The notes: generated by a model from the sequence alone, not told the origin. DNA of 64,000 bases from JASHVB01 sp963780805 (GCA_963780805.1 CAWADP010000021.1:62001-126000), one strand, 5' to 3'. Positions 1-9,614 are shown, numbered from the stretch's first letter. Program-made: numbers and translations.

Positions 1-1033
1 GGCGGTGGATCGCAAGCGCGTCATGGTCATCGGCCAATGTGTCGCCGCCGCCGCCTCCGCGACCGTGGTGCTGCTCGCCATGCTGGGCCTGGCGCGGCCG
101 TGGCACGTCGCGATTGCCGCGCTGGTCTCTGGCACGATCTGGTCAACCGAGATGTCCACCCGCCGCCGCATGGTGGGCGAAAGCGTGCCGCCGCCACTGG
201 TGCCGCGCGCCCTGGCGCTCGACACCATGACCAACTCCGGCACCCGCATCATAGGCCCCATCCTCGCCGGCCTGCTGTATGAAGTCTCGGGCCTGGCGGG
301 CGCCTTTGCCGTCTCTGCCTCGTTCTATCTGCTGGCGGCCTTGCTTGCGGCAGGACTGCGGCACGAGCAACCGATCCGGCGCCTGGTGTTCAGCCACGTG
401 CCGCGCGACCTGGCGGAGGGCATGGCTTTCGCCCGAGGCCACGCCGTGGTCACCGGCGTCTTGCTCGTCACCATCGCGATGAACTTGCTCGGCTTCTCCT
501 ATGCCGCGCTCTTGGCGCCGATCGGGCGCGATTACTTCATGGTGTCTCCTGCGTTGGTGGGTGTCATGGCGGCGTCGGAATCGATCGGCGCCTTCCTGGG
601 CGGCTTTTGGCTGGCTGGCGGGGATCCGCCCGGTAGCGGGCGACCGCTGATGGTGGGGGGCTCGTTGCTGTATCTATGCTGCGTGGCGCTGATGCCGCTT
701 GCGCCGGTCTTCGCTTTGGCGTGCGGATTGCTGGTGCTGGGCGGATTCGGTTCGGCGGCGTTCGCCAACATGCAGACCTCGCTGATCATCACCCACACGC
801 CGCCGCATGTGCGGTCACGGCTGATGGGGCTGTTGACGGTCTGCATCGGATGCGGTCCCGTCGGCATCCTGCTGGTCGGCACGCTCGCCGATTGGCTGGG
901 GCCGCTGCATGCTGTCGATGCGATCGAACTGACCGGCCTGCTCGCGGTGGCGGTGGCGTGGATGGTGTGGCGGCGCAAGGAACATGACCAGCCGGTGGCG
1001 CTGGCGCGCGAAGCATGGGGAGAGAAACGATGA
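1..1033 (+). CDS. MFS transporter, N-terminus cut by window edge
   Basis: The reading frame is open from the first bases of the window; the earliest start inside it is a GTG at 5, but the protein begins with a DRKRVM loop that in MFS proteins lies between helices 2 and 3. The true start is therefore upstream. About 340 residues of alternating hydrophobic helices and glycine-rich loops remain, consistent with the last ten helices of a drug/siderophore-type exporter (MFS_3-like). The stop overlaps the start of the next gene by four bases (ATGA), so the two are translationally coupled. Substrate cannot be told from sequence. Confidence 0.8.
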   Translation, partial: AVDRKRVMVIGQCVAAAASATVVLLAMLGLARPWHVAIAALVSGTIWSTEMSTRRRMVGESVPPPLVPRALALDTMTNSGTRIIGPILAGLLYEVSGLAGAFAVSASFYLLAALLAAGLRHEQPIRRLVFSHVPRDLAEGMAFARGHAVVTGVLLVTIAMNLLGFSYAALLAPIGRDYFMVSPALVGVMAASESIGAFLGGFWLAGGDPPGSGRPLMVGGSLLYLCCVALMPLAPVFALACGLLVLGGFGSAAFANMQTSLIITHTPPHVRSRLMGLLTVCIGCGPVGILLVGTLADWLGPLHAVDAIELTGLLAVAVAWMVWRRKEHDQPVALAREAWGEKR

Positions 1034-2586
1034 ACCCGATCGTCGAGATATCCAGCGGCAAGCTGCGCGGAGCAGCGATTGACGGCGTCGTGGCGTTTCG
1101 CGGCGTGCCGTATGGCGCATCCACCGCGGGTGCCAACCGCTTCATGCCGCCGCGTCCCGTGACTCCCTGGGCCGGCCTGCGCGATGCGCTGGACTATGCC
1201 GGCCAGGCGCCGCAAGCGCGGTTGGGGCCGGCACCGCGGGCGGAGATGGTGAATTTCTCCGGCCCGCCCGATGCCTCGCCGGAAACCGAGGATTGCCTGA
1301 CGCTGAATGTCTGGACATCGGCGCCGGATGCGGCGGCGCGGCGGCCCGTGATGGTGTGGCTGCACGGCGGTGCGTTCTCCTATGGATCGTCGAACAGTCT
1401 GCGGCTGCAAGGGATGCGGCTGTGCACGCGCGGCGACGTCGTGCTGGTGACGGTGAACCAGCGCCTGAACATCTTCGGCCATCTCGATCTGTCGCAGTTC
1501 GGCGGGGCCGAGTACGCGGCATCCGGCAATGCCGGTGCGTTGGACATGATCGCGGCGCTGCACTGGGTGCGCGAGAACATCGCCGCATTCGGCGGCGACG
1601 CCGCCAACGTCACGATCTTCGGCGAGTCGGGCGGCGGCGGCAAAGTCAGTACGCTGCTGGCCTTGCCGTCGGCGCGCGGCTTGTTCCATCGCGCCATCGT
1701 GCAGAGCGGCGCCGCGGTGCGCCTGCGCACGCGCGACCGTGCGGCGGCGTTGACCGACGCGGTGCTGCGCGAGCTTGGCCTGACAAGAACGTCAGTGATG
1801 GAGCTGCACGCGGTGCCGATGCAGCGGTTGCTGGCGGCGATCGGGCCGGCGCAGCAGGCAATTGGCGCGTCACCCTGGCCGTTGCTGGACCGCTATCCGT
1901 TTGGTCCGGTGGTCGATGGTACCCTGCTGCCTCGCCAGCCGTTTGATCGCGACGGGACCCCGGTCTCCGCCGACATCCCGCTGATCATCGGCGACTGCAC
2001 GCACGAGGCATCCCTGTTCCTCGCGCATGACGACAAGGTGTGGCACCGCACGTTGACCGAGGCGGAACTGCGGGACCGCGTCAGCGCGATCGCCGGCGCG
2101 CACATGGATCAGGTGGTCGAGACCTATCGGCGGCTGCATCCGCGCGCGACGCCGGCCGAACGTCTGATCGCCACGCTGACGGATTGCAATTTCCGAATCC
2201 GCTCGCTGCTGATGGCGGAACGCAAGGCGGCGCAGGGCGCGGCTCCGGTGCGGATGTACTCGTTCGCCTGGCAGACGCCATTGTTCGATGGCCGGCTGGG
2301 CGCGCCGCACGCGATCGATGTGCCATTCACGTTCGATACGTTGGAGTTCACCAATGCGACCGACCGCAGCGCGAGGGCGCATGCGCTGGCGGCGACGATG
2401 TCCGGTGCGTGGGCTGCGTTCGCGCATAGTGGCGTGCCGCGGCATGCCGGCATGCCGGCATGGCCGGCCTACACGTCAGGGGAACGCGCGACGATGGTTT
2501 TGGATACGCCGTGCCGCGTGATAGGCGATTCGGCCAAGGAAACGCATGAAATCTGGCGCGAGATTGCTGATGCCGAAGCTGCATAG
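1030..2586 (+). CDS. type B carboxylesterase/lipase family protein
   Basis: Alpha/beta hydrolase of 518 residues, the usual size for the bacterial carboxylesterase type B family. Visible signatures are EDCLTLNVW, the oxyanion-hole HGGAF near residue 111, the nucleophile elbow GESGGGG with Ser near residue 200, and the GAPHAIDVPF segment holding the likely catalytic His near residue 427. The acid is probably the Glu in GDCTHEASLF. I chose the ATG at 1030 rather than 1015 because GGGAGAG sits a few bases before it and it gives an ATGA overlap with the MFS stop. Coupling to the exporter suggests a shared ester substrate or detoxification role, which is inference. Confidence 0.88.
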   Translation: MNPIVEISSGKLRGAAIDGVVAFRGVPYGASTAGANRFMPPRPVTPWAGLRDALDYAGQAPQARLGPAPRAEMVNFSGPPDASPETEDCLTLNVWTSAPDAAARRPVMVWLHGGAFSYGSSNSLRLQGMRLCTRGDVVLVTVNQRLNIFGHLDLSQFGGAEYAASGNAGALDMIAALHWVRENIAAFGGDAANVTIFGESGGGGKVSTLLALPSARGLFHRAIVQSGAAVRLRTRDRAAALTDAVLRELGLTRTSVMELHAVPMQRLLAAIGPAQQAIGASPWPLLDRYPFGPVVDGTLLPRQPFDRDGTPVSADIPLIIGDCTHEASLFLAHDDKVWHRTLTEAELRDRVSAIAGAHMDQVVETYRRLHPRATPAERLIATLTDCNFRIRSLLMAERKAAQGAAPVRMYSFAWQTPLFDGRLGAPHAIDVPFTFDTLEFTNATDRSARAHALAATMSGAWAAFAHSGVPRHAGMPAWPAYTSGERATMVLDTPCRVIGDSAKETHEIWREIADAEAA

Positions 2587-2616
2587 GCGCCATTGACCGA
2601 AAGGCCGTGGCACCAC

Positions 2617-2700
2617 GTCTGCGAGCGTAGCGAAGCAATCTCCCGCGGGGTAACGTGGGAACTCTCCAGGAGATTGCCTCGCCGCGCTCGCAATGACACT
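2617..2700. repeat. REP-like hairpin, copy 1
   Basis: Inverted repeat built from GCGAGCGTAGCGAAGCAATC on the left and its near complement ending GCTCGCAATGACA on the right. It fills the gap between the esterase and the aminotransferase. Further copies lie at about 4078, 6351, 9538, 10808, 17044 and 56488. Confidence 0.85.
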
Positions 2701-2835
2701 GTTGAGGCACCACCCGTCAGCGTCTGACGACTGCTGGCAACTCTCACTGAACCGCCAGCAACGATCACTGAAGGGTGAGTGGCACAGCGGGGCGCCATGT
2801 CGCGCTTCTCTGATGCCGGGTACCAGGAGGTCGTC

Positions 2836-4038
2836 ATGAACATCCGCCCCGCTTCCATGGAGCAGATGCCGCTCGACGTGCCATCGCTCCGATTGGACAC
2901 GCCTGGGGTTGCCAACGTGCTCCACTTCAATAACGCCGGCGCTGCGTTGCCGCCGCGTCCGGTCCTCGAGGCGGGGACCAGCCACCTGGAGCGCGAGGCC
3001 GCCATCGGCGGCTACGAGGCTGCGGCCGAGGCAGCCGATCGCATCGCCGATGCCTACGACGCCATCGCCACGCTGATCGGCGCGCACCCGGATGAGATCG
3101 CGTTCACGGAGAGCGCCACGCGTGCGTGGGACATGGCGTTCTATGCGATTCCGTTCCGTGCCGGCGATCGCGTCATCACCGCACGGGCCGAATATCTGTC
3201 GAACTACCTCGCGTTCCTGCAGATGAAGCGGCGCGTTGGCATCGAGATCGACGTGTTGGACAACGACGCGTCCGGGCAGCTCGATCTTGCCGCACTGGAG
3301 CAAACGATCGGCCCTCGCACCAGGCTGATCGCGATCACGCACGTGCCGACGCAAGGCGGCCTGGTCAATCCTGCCGCCGAGGTGGGCCGCATCGCCGCAC
3401 GCCATGGCATCCTCTATTTGCTTGATGCCTGCCAGTCCGTCGGTCAGCTCGCGGTGGATGTGCGCAAGATTGACTGCCATATGCTGTCGGCCCCGGGGCG
3501 CAAGTATCTTCGCGGGCCGCGTGGCACGGGCTTCCTTTACGTGCGGCGCGAGGTGATCGGCGGGCTCGAACCACCGTTCGTCGATCTCGAGGCGGCGTCC
3601 TGGAGCGATACCGACAGCTATGCGGTGCGTGGCGATGCACGCCGATTCGAGAACTGGGAACGCAACGTCGCCGGCCAGATTGGCCTGGGCGTCGCCGCCC
3701 GTTACGCGTTGCGGCTGGGGATCGAAGCCATCGAGGCACGGGTGAAGGCGCTCGCTGCGCTGCTGCGGCAGGAGCTTGCGGCGCGAGCTGGCGTGACGGT
3801 GCACGATCTCGGCGTGGAGCGATGCGGGATTGTCAGCTTTTGCAAGGACGGCGAAGCGCCAGGCGCGACGCGCGAGCGGTTGCGCGCCATGAATATCAAC
3901 ACACACGTGTCCCGCTCGCCAAGAGTGCCTGCGCTCGATCTGCCCGCACGCGGATTGGACGCGGTGGTTCGTGCCAGCGTCCACTACTATAATGACGAGG
4001 CCGAAGTGGAACGTTTCGTTCGGGCGGTGGCGGAGTAG
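2836..4038 (+). CDS. aminotransferase class V-fold PLP enzyme
   Basis: A 400-residue fold type I PLP enzyme of the cysteine desulfurase / isopenicillin N epimerase group. The internal aldimine Lys is in APGRKYLRGPRG near residue 222 and the cofactor Asp is in LLDACQSVGQ near residue 197. No catalytic-Cys loop typical of IscS is obvious, so a role in amino acid racemisation, lyase or desulfurase chemistry is left open. The start at 2836 is set by AGGAGG at 2825-2830, five bases upstream; a GTG at 2779 in the same frame is poorly placed. It stands alone between two REP elements. Confidence 0.85.
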   Translation: MNIRPASMEQMPLDVPSLRLDTPGVANVLHFNNAGAALPPRPVLEAGTSHLEREAAIGGYEAAAEAADRIADAYDAIATLIGAHPDEIAFTESATRAWDMAFYAIPFRAGDRVITARAEYLSNYLAFLQMKRRVGIEIDVLDNDASGQLDLAALEQTIGPRTRLIAITHVPTQGGLVNPAAEVGRIAARHGILYLLDACQSVGQLAVDVRKIDCHMLSAPGRKYLRGPRGTGFLYVRREVIGGLEPPFVDLEAASWSDTDSYAVRGDARRFENWERNVAGQIGLGVAARYALRLGIEAIEARVKALAALLRQELAARAGVTVHDLGVERCGIVSFCKDGEAPGATRERLRAMNINTHVSRSPRVPALDLPARGLDAVVRASVHYYNDEAEVERFVRAVAE

Positions 4039-4077
4039 TATTGCGAACCTGGCGCACCTCGTGCCGCCCGCGACCCT

Positions 4078-4132
4078 GTCATTGCGAGCGTAGCGAAGGA
4101 ATCTCCCGGAGAGTACGCGCGTCACTCGCGGG
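4078..4132. repeat. REP-like element, partial copy 2
   Basis: Left half of the REP consensus (CATTGCGAGCGTAGCGAAGG, then AATCTCCCGGAGAGT) without the complementary right arm. It lies between the convergent aminotransferase and ogt genes. Confidence 0.7.
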
Positions 4133-4204
4133 CTGGTAGGAGCGCCAGGCGCCTCATCGCTCTTCGAATTCGATGCGCATTGTCCTTCAGAGACGGCCTG
4201 GCGC

Positions 4205-4759
4205 TTATGCCGCACTTGCCATGCGAACCGGCGCATCACGGAACGCCGCGCCCTCATGGCGCAGCAACCAGCGTTTGCGCTCGATGCCGCCGCCATAGCC
4301 GGTCAGCGAGCCGTCCGCGCCGATGACGCGATGGCACGGCACCACCACGCTGATGGGGTTTGATCCGTTGGCCATGCCAACAGCGCGCACGGCGCTGGGA
4401 CAACCGAGCTTCGCGGCGAGGGCGCCGTAGCTGAGCGTTTCACCTGGCGGGATCGCGGTCAGCGCGGTCCAAACCGAGCGCTGGAACGCGGTGCCGGCGG
4501 TGCGCCATGCGATTCCGGCAAGGCTTGCCGCGTCCCCATCGAAGTAACGCCGCACCCGGTGTCTGATGTCGGCCGGCGCATCCCCCGCTTCCGTCCGCAG
4601 CGATCCGTAATGCAAACGCAGCAGGCGGGCCATGCTGCTTTCGCGATCGGCCCAGTCGAAGGCGCGCAACACACCGTCCTGATCGGTGACAATCAGTGCT
4701 TCACCGATCGGCGTCGCCAGCCGGTCCAGGTAAAGTCGTTCAGGCAGCTTGCTGGTCAC
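4205..4759 (-). CDS. ogt: methylated-DNA--[protein]-cysteine S-methyltransferase
   Basis: Suicide repair protein of 184 residues that removes alkyl groups from O6-alkylguanine. The acceptor site PCHRVIG is present near residue 140, preceded by the helix-turn-helix region GETLSYGALAAKLG and followed by GYGGGIERKRWLLRHEG. The GTG start at 4759 overlaps the end of the upstream ada/alkA gene by 20 bases, so the two genes form a translationally coupled alkylation-repair operon. The N-terminal 70 residues are the variable domain usual for Ogt. Confidence 0.92.
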   Translation of the reverse strand: MTSKLPERLYLDRLATPIGEALIVTDQDGVLRAFDWADRESSMARLLRLHYGSLRTEAGDAPADIRHRVRRYFDGDAASLAGIAWRTAGTAFQRSVWTALTAIPPGETLSYGALAAKLGCPSAVRAVGMANGSNPISVVVPCHRVIGADGSLTGYGGGIERKRWLLRHEGAAFRDAPVRMASAA

Positions 4760-6248
4760 GGAGCACCTGTGCGGTTGCGGGGGTTGCGTGCGCTTCGGAC
4801 GCCCAGAGGTGCAGCGCCGCATAGGCGCGCCACGGTCGCCAGCGCTCGGCGTGCATGAGTAATTCCGCCGGCGCAGGCCGCATACCTTCCCGGTCAGCCA
4901 TCGCGCGCAGCAGACCGATATCGGCGGCGGGAAACGCGTCCGGCTCGCGCAATTCGCGCATGGCGATGTACTGGGCGGTCCACTCACCGATACCGGCCAG
5001 CGATCGTAGTTGGGCGATGGCTTCCTCCAGGCTGCGGCGCGGTCCGAAGATCCCCGGATCGGCTGCGACGGCACTTGCCAGCGCGGACAGCGCCTGCCGC
5101 CTGGCCTGCGGCATCCCAACCGCCGTCAGATCGGCACTCGCCAACTGCCGCGGCGAGGGAAACACATGCGTCATCCCCTGCTCCCGCGCGATGGGGTCGA
5201 CGTACTGGTCGCCGAACTGCGCAACCAGCTTGCCCACGAGCTTCGTTGCCGCCGAGACGGTGATCTGCTGTCCAAGAATCGCCCGCACCGCGAGCTCGAA
5301 TCCGTCCCAGGCACCGGGGACGCGCAGGCCGGGCCGCGCGGCCACCAGCGGCGCGAGAATCGGGTCCTGGCTGAGATGCGCGCCGATCGCGACCGGGTCG
5401 GCGGCGAGATCGAACACGCGCCGCACGCGCGCGATGATCGCCGGCAGGCTCTTGAGTTCGGGAAATCGCACGGTGACTTTGAGGCAGTTGCCACCTGCCG
5501 GTTCGACTTCCACCGTCCCGCGGCCGTCGCCGAGCGCGATGGTCCGCGCGTACCGCGTCCGCGACACCGCTTCGATGCCGGGGATCGTCCGGACGCGCAG
5601 AAAGGACAGAACGGAGTCCCAATCATAGGGCGAGCGGTAGCCAAGCTTCACCGTGACCGCGCCGGTCGTGGCGGCGGACTGGTCCGGCATACGGACACGG
5701 CGCAATGCCGTTGGCGGGCGCTTGAACAACTGCAGGAAAGTCTCGTTGAAACGCCGGAGGCTGCCGAAGCCGGCCGCCGCGGCGACCTCGGTCATCGGCA
5801 GGCCCGTGTCCTGGATCAACTGCTTGGCCAGCAAAATCCGCCGTGTCTGGGCGATCGCGATCGGCGACGCGCCGAGGTGCTGGTGGAACAGGCGCCGGAG
5901 TTGACGCTCGCCCATGCCGAGCCGCGTTGCCAGGGCTTCGACGCTGCCATCATCCAACGCGCCGGATTCGATCAGGCCGAGCGCGCGCGAGACGGTGTTG
6001 GAACTGCCGCGCCAGAAGGCCAGGTCGGGAGAGGTCTCCGGCCGGCAACGCAGACAGGGGCGAAAGCCGGCTTCCTGCGCCGCGGCGGCGGTGGGGAAGA
6101 AGAGCACGTTCTTGCGCCTCGGCGTCGGGGCAGGGCAGAACGGCCGGCAATAGATGCCGGTGGTCTTCACCGCAACGAACAAACGGCCATCGAACCGACG
6201 GTCCCGGGTTTCGATCGCGCGGTAACAGGCGTCATCGTCCATGTCCAT
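4740..6248 (-). CDS. alkA: Ada-type regulator fused to AlkA 3-methyladenine DNA glycosylase
   Basis: Protein of 502 residues with three parts. An Ada zinc-binding domain carries Cys34, Cys38, Cys65 and Cys68 (YCRPFC and CLRC). An AraC-type helix-turn-helix domain spans roughly residues 85-175. The AlkA N-terminal domain and HhH-GPD glycosylase domain follow, with the hairpin LAGIGEWTAQY and the catalytic Asp in FPAADIGL. In the Ada family Cys34 takes methyl from phosphotriesters and turns the protein into an activator, so autoregulation of this operon is likely. Start taken at 6248 (6242 is an alternative); the frame upstream runs through a REP element and is not protein. Confidence 0.9.
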   Translation of the reverse strand: MDMDDDACYRAIETRDRRFDGRLFVAVKTTGIYCRPFCPAPTPRRKNVLFFPTAAAAQEAGFRPCLRCRPETSPDLAFWRGSSNTVSRALGLIESGALDDGSVEALATRLGMGERQLRRLFHQHLGASPIAIAQTRRILLAKQLIQDTGLPMTEVAAAAGFGSLRRFNETFLQLFKRPPTALRRVRMPDQSAATTGAVTVKLGYRSPYDWDSVLSFLRVRTIPGIEAVSRTRYARTIALGDGRGTVEVEPAGGNCLKVTVRFPELKSLPAIIARVRRVFDLAADPVAIGAHLSQDPILAPLVAARPGLRVPGAWDGFELAVRAILGQQITVSAATKLVGKLVAQFGDQYVDPIAREQGMTHVFPSPRQLASADLTAVGMPQARRQALSALASAVAADPGIFGPRRSLEEAIAQLRSLAGIGEWTAQYIAMRELREPDAFPAADIGLLRAMADREGMRPAPAELLMHAERWRPWRAYAALHLWASEAHATPATAQVLRDQQAA

Positions 6249-6350
6249 GTGCGGATGATGGCGCACGGCGCCGGGGGTTGTCTCGCGGTTTTCGGACGCG
6301 GTCGGCATGGGGCGGAGGCAGCGTCGGCGAGGCGCGCCACGGGTCGAGCT

Positions 6351-6431
6351 GTCATTGCGAGCGCAGCGAAGCAATCTCCGGGAGAGTTCGCACGTCACTC
6401 GCGGGAGATTGCTTCGCTGCGCTCGCAATGA
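6351..6431. repeat. REP-like hairpin, copy 3
   Basis: Complete inverted copy, CATTGCGAGCGCAGCGAAGC on the left and its complement on the right. It separates the alkA operon from the acyl-CoA dehydrogenase gene. Confidence 0.85.
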
Positions 6432-6491
6432 TACGTCGGGTCGGGCATCAACGGTCAGCGCCGGAGCACTGGGCAGTCGGTCGGTCGGCCG

Positions 6492-7646
6492 TTACGCCGC
6501 CTTGGCGTTACCGAACAACCCGCCCAGCTTCGCCAGCGTCTGCAGATGCGCGTCGGCATCGCCGAACAGCATGTCGATCATGGTCATGCGCTTGAAGTAG
6601 TGGCCGACCTTGTACTCCATCGTCATGCCGATGCCGCCATGGAGCTGGATCGCCTCCTGCCCGACATGCTTGCCGGAGCGGCCGATCTGTACCTTCGCCG
6701 CCGCAATGGCGCGGCGGCGCTCGTTGGCGTCTTCCTCGGCCGCCATCACCGCGGCGAACATCGCCATGCTGCGCGCTTGTTCCAATGCGACGAGCATGTC
6801 CACCGACCGGTGCTGCAGCACCTGGAACGAGCCGATCGGTCGGCCGAACTGCTGCCGCGTCTTGAGGTATTCCAGCGTGGTCTCGTGCATCGCCTGCATG
6901 CAGCCGACAGCCTCCGCGCAGAGCGCGGCGATGGCTTCGTCCACCACATGCTCGATCGCGGGCAGGGCGTCGGTGCCGAGCACGGCATCGGCGGCGACGC
7001 GGGCACCGCTCAGCGTGACTTCCGCGGCACGCAATCCGTCCTGGGTTGGGTAGCCGCGGCGCGTGACTCCGGTGGCGCCGGCATCGACCAAGAACAGACC
7101 GACGCCGTTGCGGTCGCGGCGATTACCGGAGACGCGGGCGGTCACCAGCAGCTTGTCGGCGCAGTCGCCGTGCAGCACGATGCTCTTGGCGCCGTCCAGC
7201 ACGTAGCCATCGCCGTCCTTGCGCGCCGTGCTGCCGACGTCGGCGAGGTCATAACGCGACTGGCGCTCGATATGCGCGAAGGCGAGCTTCAGCTTGCCGG
7301 CGACGACCTGCGGCACCACGGCGGCGCGCAGCGCGTCACTGCCGGCGCGGCGCAGCAGGCCGCCGCCGAGGATCACCGTGGCGAAATACGGTTCCAACAC
7401 CATGCCGCGGCCGAAGGCTTCCATGACGATCATGGTCTCCACCGCGCCGCCGCCGAAGCCGCCATGCGCTTCCTCGAACGGCAGGCCGAGCAGGCCGAGC
7501 TCGGCGTACTGGTTCCAGACAGCTTGGCTCCAGCCGGTGGATTCCGCCATGTACTTCTTGCGTTGCTCGAAGGCGTACTGGTCGGCGATCAGCCGATCGA
7601 TGCTGTCCTTGAGCAGGCGTTGTTCTTCGGTCAGGTCGAAGTCCAT
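6492..7646 (-). CDS. acyl-CoA dehydrogenase, PimD-like small subunit
   Basis: Flavoprotein of 384 residues with the ACAD N-terminal helical domain (MDFDLTEEQRLLKDS), middle beta domain and C-terminal helical domain ending IQLHGGIGMTMEYKVGHYFKR. The sequence style matches the PimD-type partner of a heterodimeric acyl-CoA dehydrogenase. The matching larger subunit type is encoded at 8128-9324 on the same strand, so together they could oxidise a medium-chain or dicarboxylic acyl-CoA. Substrate assignment is inference from family resemblance. Confidence 0.88.
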   Translation of the reverse strand: MDFDLTEEQRLLKDSIDRLIADQYAFEQRKKYMAESTGWSQAVWNQYAELGLLGLPFEEAHGGFGGGAVETMIVMEAFGRGMVLEPYFATVILGGGLLRRAGSDALRAAVVPQVVAGKLKLAFAHIERQSRYDLADVGSTARKDGDGYVLDGAKSIVLHGDCADKLLVTARVSGNRRDRNGVGLFLVDAGATGVTRRGYPTQDGLRAAEVTLSGARVAADAVLGTDALPAIEHVVDEAIAALCAEAVGCMQAMHETTLEYLKTRQQFGRPIGSFQVLQHRSVDMLVALEQARSMAMFAAVMAAEEDANERRRAIAAAKVQIGRSGKHVGQEAIQLHGGIGMTMEYKVGHYFKRMTMIDMLFGDADAHLQTLAKLGGLFGNAKAA

Positions 7647-7656
7647 GGCGATGCCC

Positions 7657-8100
7657 CTATTGTTGCGTAGATATGTCGCTAAGCTCTAAAAGAAAGTCAT
7701 TGCCTGCGGTGACGGCCACCTCGGCCGCGACCGGATCGATATCGGCACCAGCCGCATGGTGTGCCGCGTTCTCATCGCGCCCAGTGCTTGCAACAGCCGG
7801 TGCGTATTTGGCGGCGCTTGGCCTTTGCGCTGAAGCTCGGCGAGCATGTCGCTGATGGTCATGGTACGGACGGCGACCGCCTGGCGGGTGGCGGGCGTAC
7901 CAAGCGCGCTCGGATGCAGCTTTCATGGTATCCAGCAGACGAACGTTACGACCCCAAGGCAATAGTGCAACAGCCTGTTGCACAAATTCGCGGTCGGGCC
8001 AGGCCTCGGCGAAGGCGCGCATGTAGCTGAGGTTTCGGGCCGACAGGCCTGACGACGCACCTTTGGCCGCAGATGCGGCCCCGCGTATTCCCTTACCCAT
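7657..8100 (-). pseudogene. relic of a YhcG/DUF1016-type PDDEXK nuclease
   Basis: The first about 70 residues (8100 down to about 7891) match the conserved N-terminal region of YhcG proteins: LSARNLSYMRAFAEAWPD, then FVQQAVALLPWGRNVRLLD and ERAWYAR. After that the similarity stops abruptly, and neither the central domain nor a recognisable catalytic core follows, although a short LLEL segment near the end could be a remnant. Intact YhcG proteins are about 350 residues. A separate 58-codon frame (7862 to 7686, starting MTISDMLAEL) has no recognised family. The relic sits between two acyl-CoA dehydrogenase genes that would otherwise be adjacent. Confidence 0.6.
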
Positions 8101-8127
8101 CGCTACAACGTTCGGCGCGTCGCCGCG

Positions 8128-9324
8128 CTACAACCCCAAGATCGCCTTGGCGACGATGTTGTGCTGGATCTCGTTGCTGCCGCCGTAGATCGACGTCTTG
8201 CGGTAGTTGAAATACATCGGTGCCGCCTCGGTGGCATAGTCCGGTCCGATCGTCGCCTCGTTGCGGCCGTCGAAATCGCGCTGGTAGGGCATGGCGTACG
8301 GCCCCACCACTTCCATCACCAGTTCGGTCAACTGCTGCTGGATCTGCGAGCCCTTCAGCTTGAGAATCGACGACGCCGGGTTCGGCCGCCCTTTCTCGCG
8401 ATTGCGCTCATCGGCGACGACGCGCAACTGCGTCATCTCCAGCGCCTTCAGCTCCACTTCCACCGCGGCCAGCTTTTCGCGGAAGCGCGGCAATTCGATC
8501 AGCGGCACATCGCCGAGCCGCTCCATCGACGCAAGCTGCTTGATGCGCGCCACCTTGGCCTTCGAGGCGCCCACCCGGGCGATGCCGGTGCGTTCGTTGC
8601 CCAGCAGGAACTTCGCGTAGTCCCAGCCCTTGTTCTCCTGGCCCACAAGATTCTCGGCGGGGACTTCGACGTTGTCGAAGAACACCTCGTTCACCTCGCG
8701 TCCGCCGTCGATGGTGACGATCGGCCGCACGGTGACGCCGGGAGTCTTCATGTCCACCAGGATGAAGGAAATGCCCTCCTGCTTCTTCGCCGCCGTATCG
8801 GTGCGGCACAGGCAGAAGATCCAGTCGGCGTATTGCGCCAGCGTGGTCCACATCTTCTGGCCGTTGATGACGTATTTGTCGCCCTTGCGTTCCGCACGGG
8901 TGCGCAGGCCGGCGAGGTCGGAACCGGCGCCTGGTTCCGAAAAGCCCTGGCACCAGAAGATGTCCGCATTCGCCGTCTTCGGCAGGAACTTCTGCTTCTG
9001 CTCTTCACTGCCGAACTGCGCGATCACCGGGCCGACCATGGTGACGTTGAAGCCGATCGGCGTCGGCACGTTGGCCTGCTGCATCTCGTCCTGATACATG
9101 TAGATCTGGACTGGCGACCAATCCTGCCCGCCCCATTGCACCGGCCAGTTCACCGTCGCCCAGCCACGCGCGTTCAGGGTGCGCTGCGAGCTGATCATGT
9201 CGTCGCGCGTCAGGCCCTCGCCTTCGGCCACCTTGTCGCGGATCGACTGCGGGATTTCGGTGCGGAAAAAACGGCGCGCTTCCTCGCGGAATGCGATTTC
9301 TTCGGGGGTGAAACTCAGGTCCAT
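8128..9324 (-). CDS. acyl-CoA dehydrogenase, PimC-like large subunit
   Basis: Protein of 398 residues with full ACAD architecture: N-terminal helices (MDLSFTPEEIAFREEARRF), the middle-domain signature WCQGFSEPGAGSDLAGLRT, and a C-terminal domain ending YGGSNEIQHNIVAKAILGL. GGAGG lies just upstream of the ATG. It resembles the large PimC-type subunit that pairs with the PimD-like protein encoded downstream on the same strand. FAD-dependent alpha,beta-dehydrogenation of an acyl-CoA is expected. Confidence 0.9.
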   Translation of the reverse strand: MDLSFTPEEIAFREEARRFFRTEIPQSIRDKVAEGEGLTRDDMISSQRTLNARGWATVNWPVQWGGQDWSPVQIYMYQDEMQQANVPTPIGFNVTMVGPVIAQFGSEEQKQKFLPKTANADIFWCQGFSEPGAGSDLAGLRTRAERKGDKYVINGQKMWTTLAQYADWIFCLCRTDTAAKKQEGISFILVDMKTPGVTVRPIVTIDGGREVNEVFFDNVEVPAENLVGQENKGWDYAKFLLGNERTGIARVGASKAKVARIKQLASMERLGDVPLIELPRFREKLAAVEVELKALEMTQLRVVADERNREKGRPNPASSILKLKGSQIQQQLTELVMEVVGPYAMPYQRDFDGRNEATIGPDYATEAAPMYFNYRKTSIYGGSNEIQHNIVAKAILGL

Positions 9325-9537
9325 GGGGTCCTCCGGGAAGCAGGACGCGGGGTTACCGGTGAGTAGTGGCGCGGGCGGGCGGCGTCAATCGGGCCCAGGA
9401 GGGCGGACGCAGGCGGGCAGGGGAGGGCGCGCATAGTGGATGGCGAAGCAACGATTTGACTGCGATAGACTAACAATTGCTGTCGGTGGCGGCGAATGAC
9501 GGCGACTACAATTCTGATGGTAGGTCCACGTGCACGT

Positions 9538-9614
9538 GTCATTGCGAGCGTAGCGAAGCAATCTCCCGCGAATGACGTGCGTACGTTCCGGGAGATAGCT
9601 TCGCTACGCAATGA
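9538..9614. repeat. REP-like hairpin, copy 4
   Basis: GTCATTGCGAGCGTAGCGAA and its complement enclose a short loop, in the divergent gap between the acyl-CoA dehydrogenase and LLM genes. The rest of this roughly 390-base gap (9325-9719) shows no gene. Confidence 0.85.

Noticed and set aside
6255..6428. N-terminal extension of the Ada/AlkA protein
   Set aside because: It translates REP copy 3 and low-complexity sequence; the conserved Ada domain starts at MDMDDDACY.
7686..7862. 58-codon frame starting MTISDMLAELQRKG on the minus strand
   Set aside because: Possible small antitoxin-like protein, but no ribosome binding site or family is visible and it overlaps the YhcG relic; left as a note.
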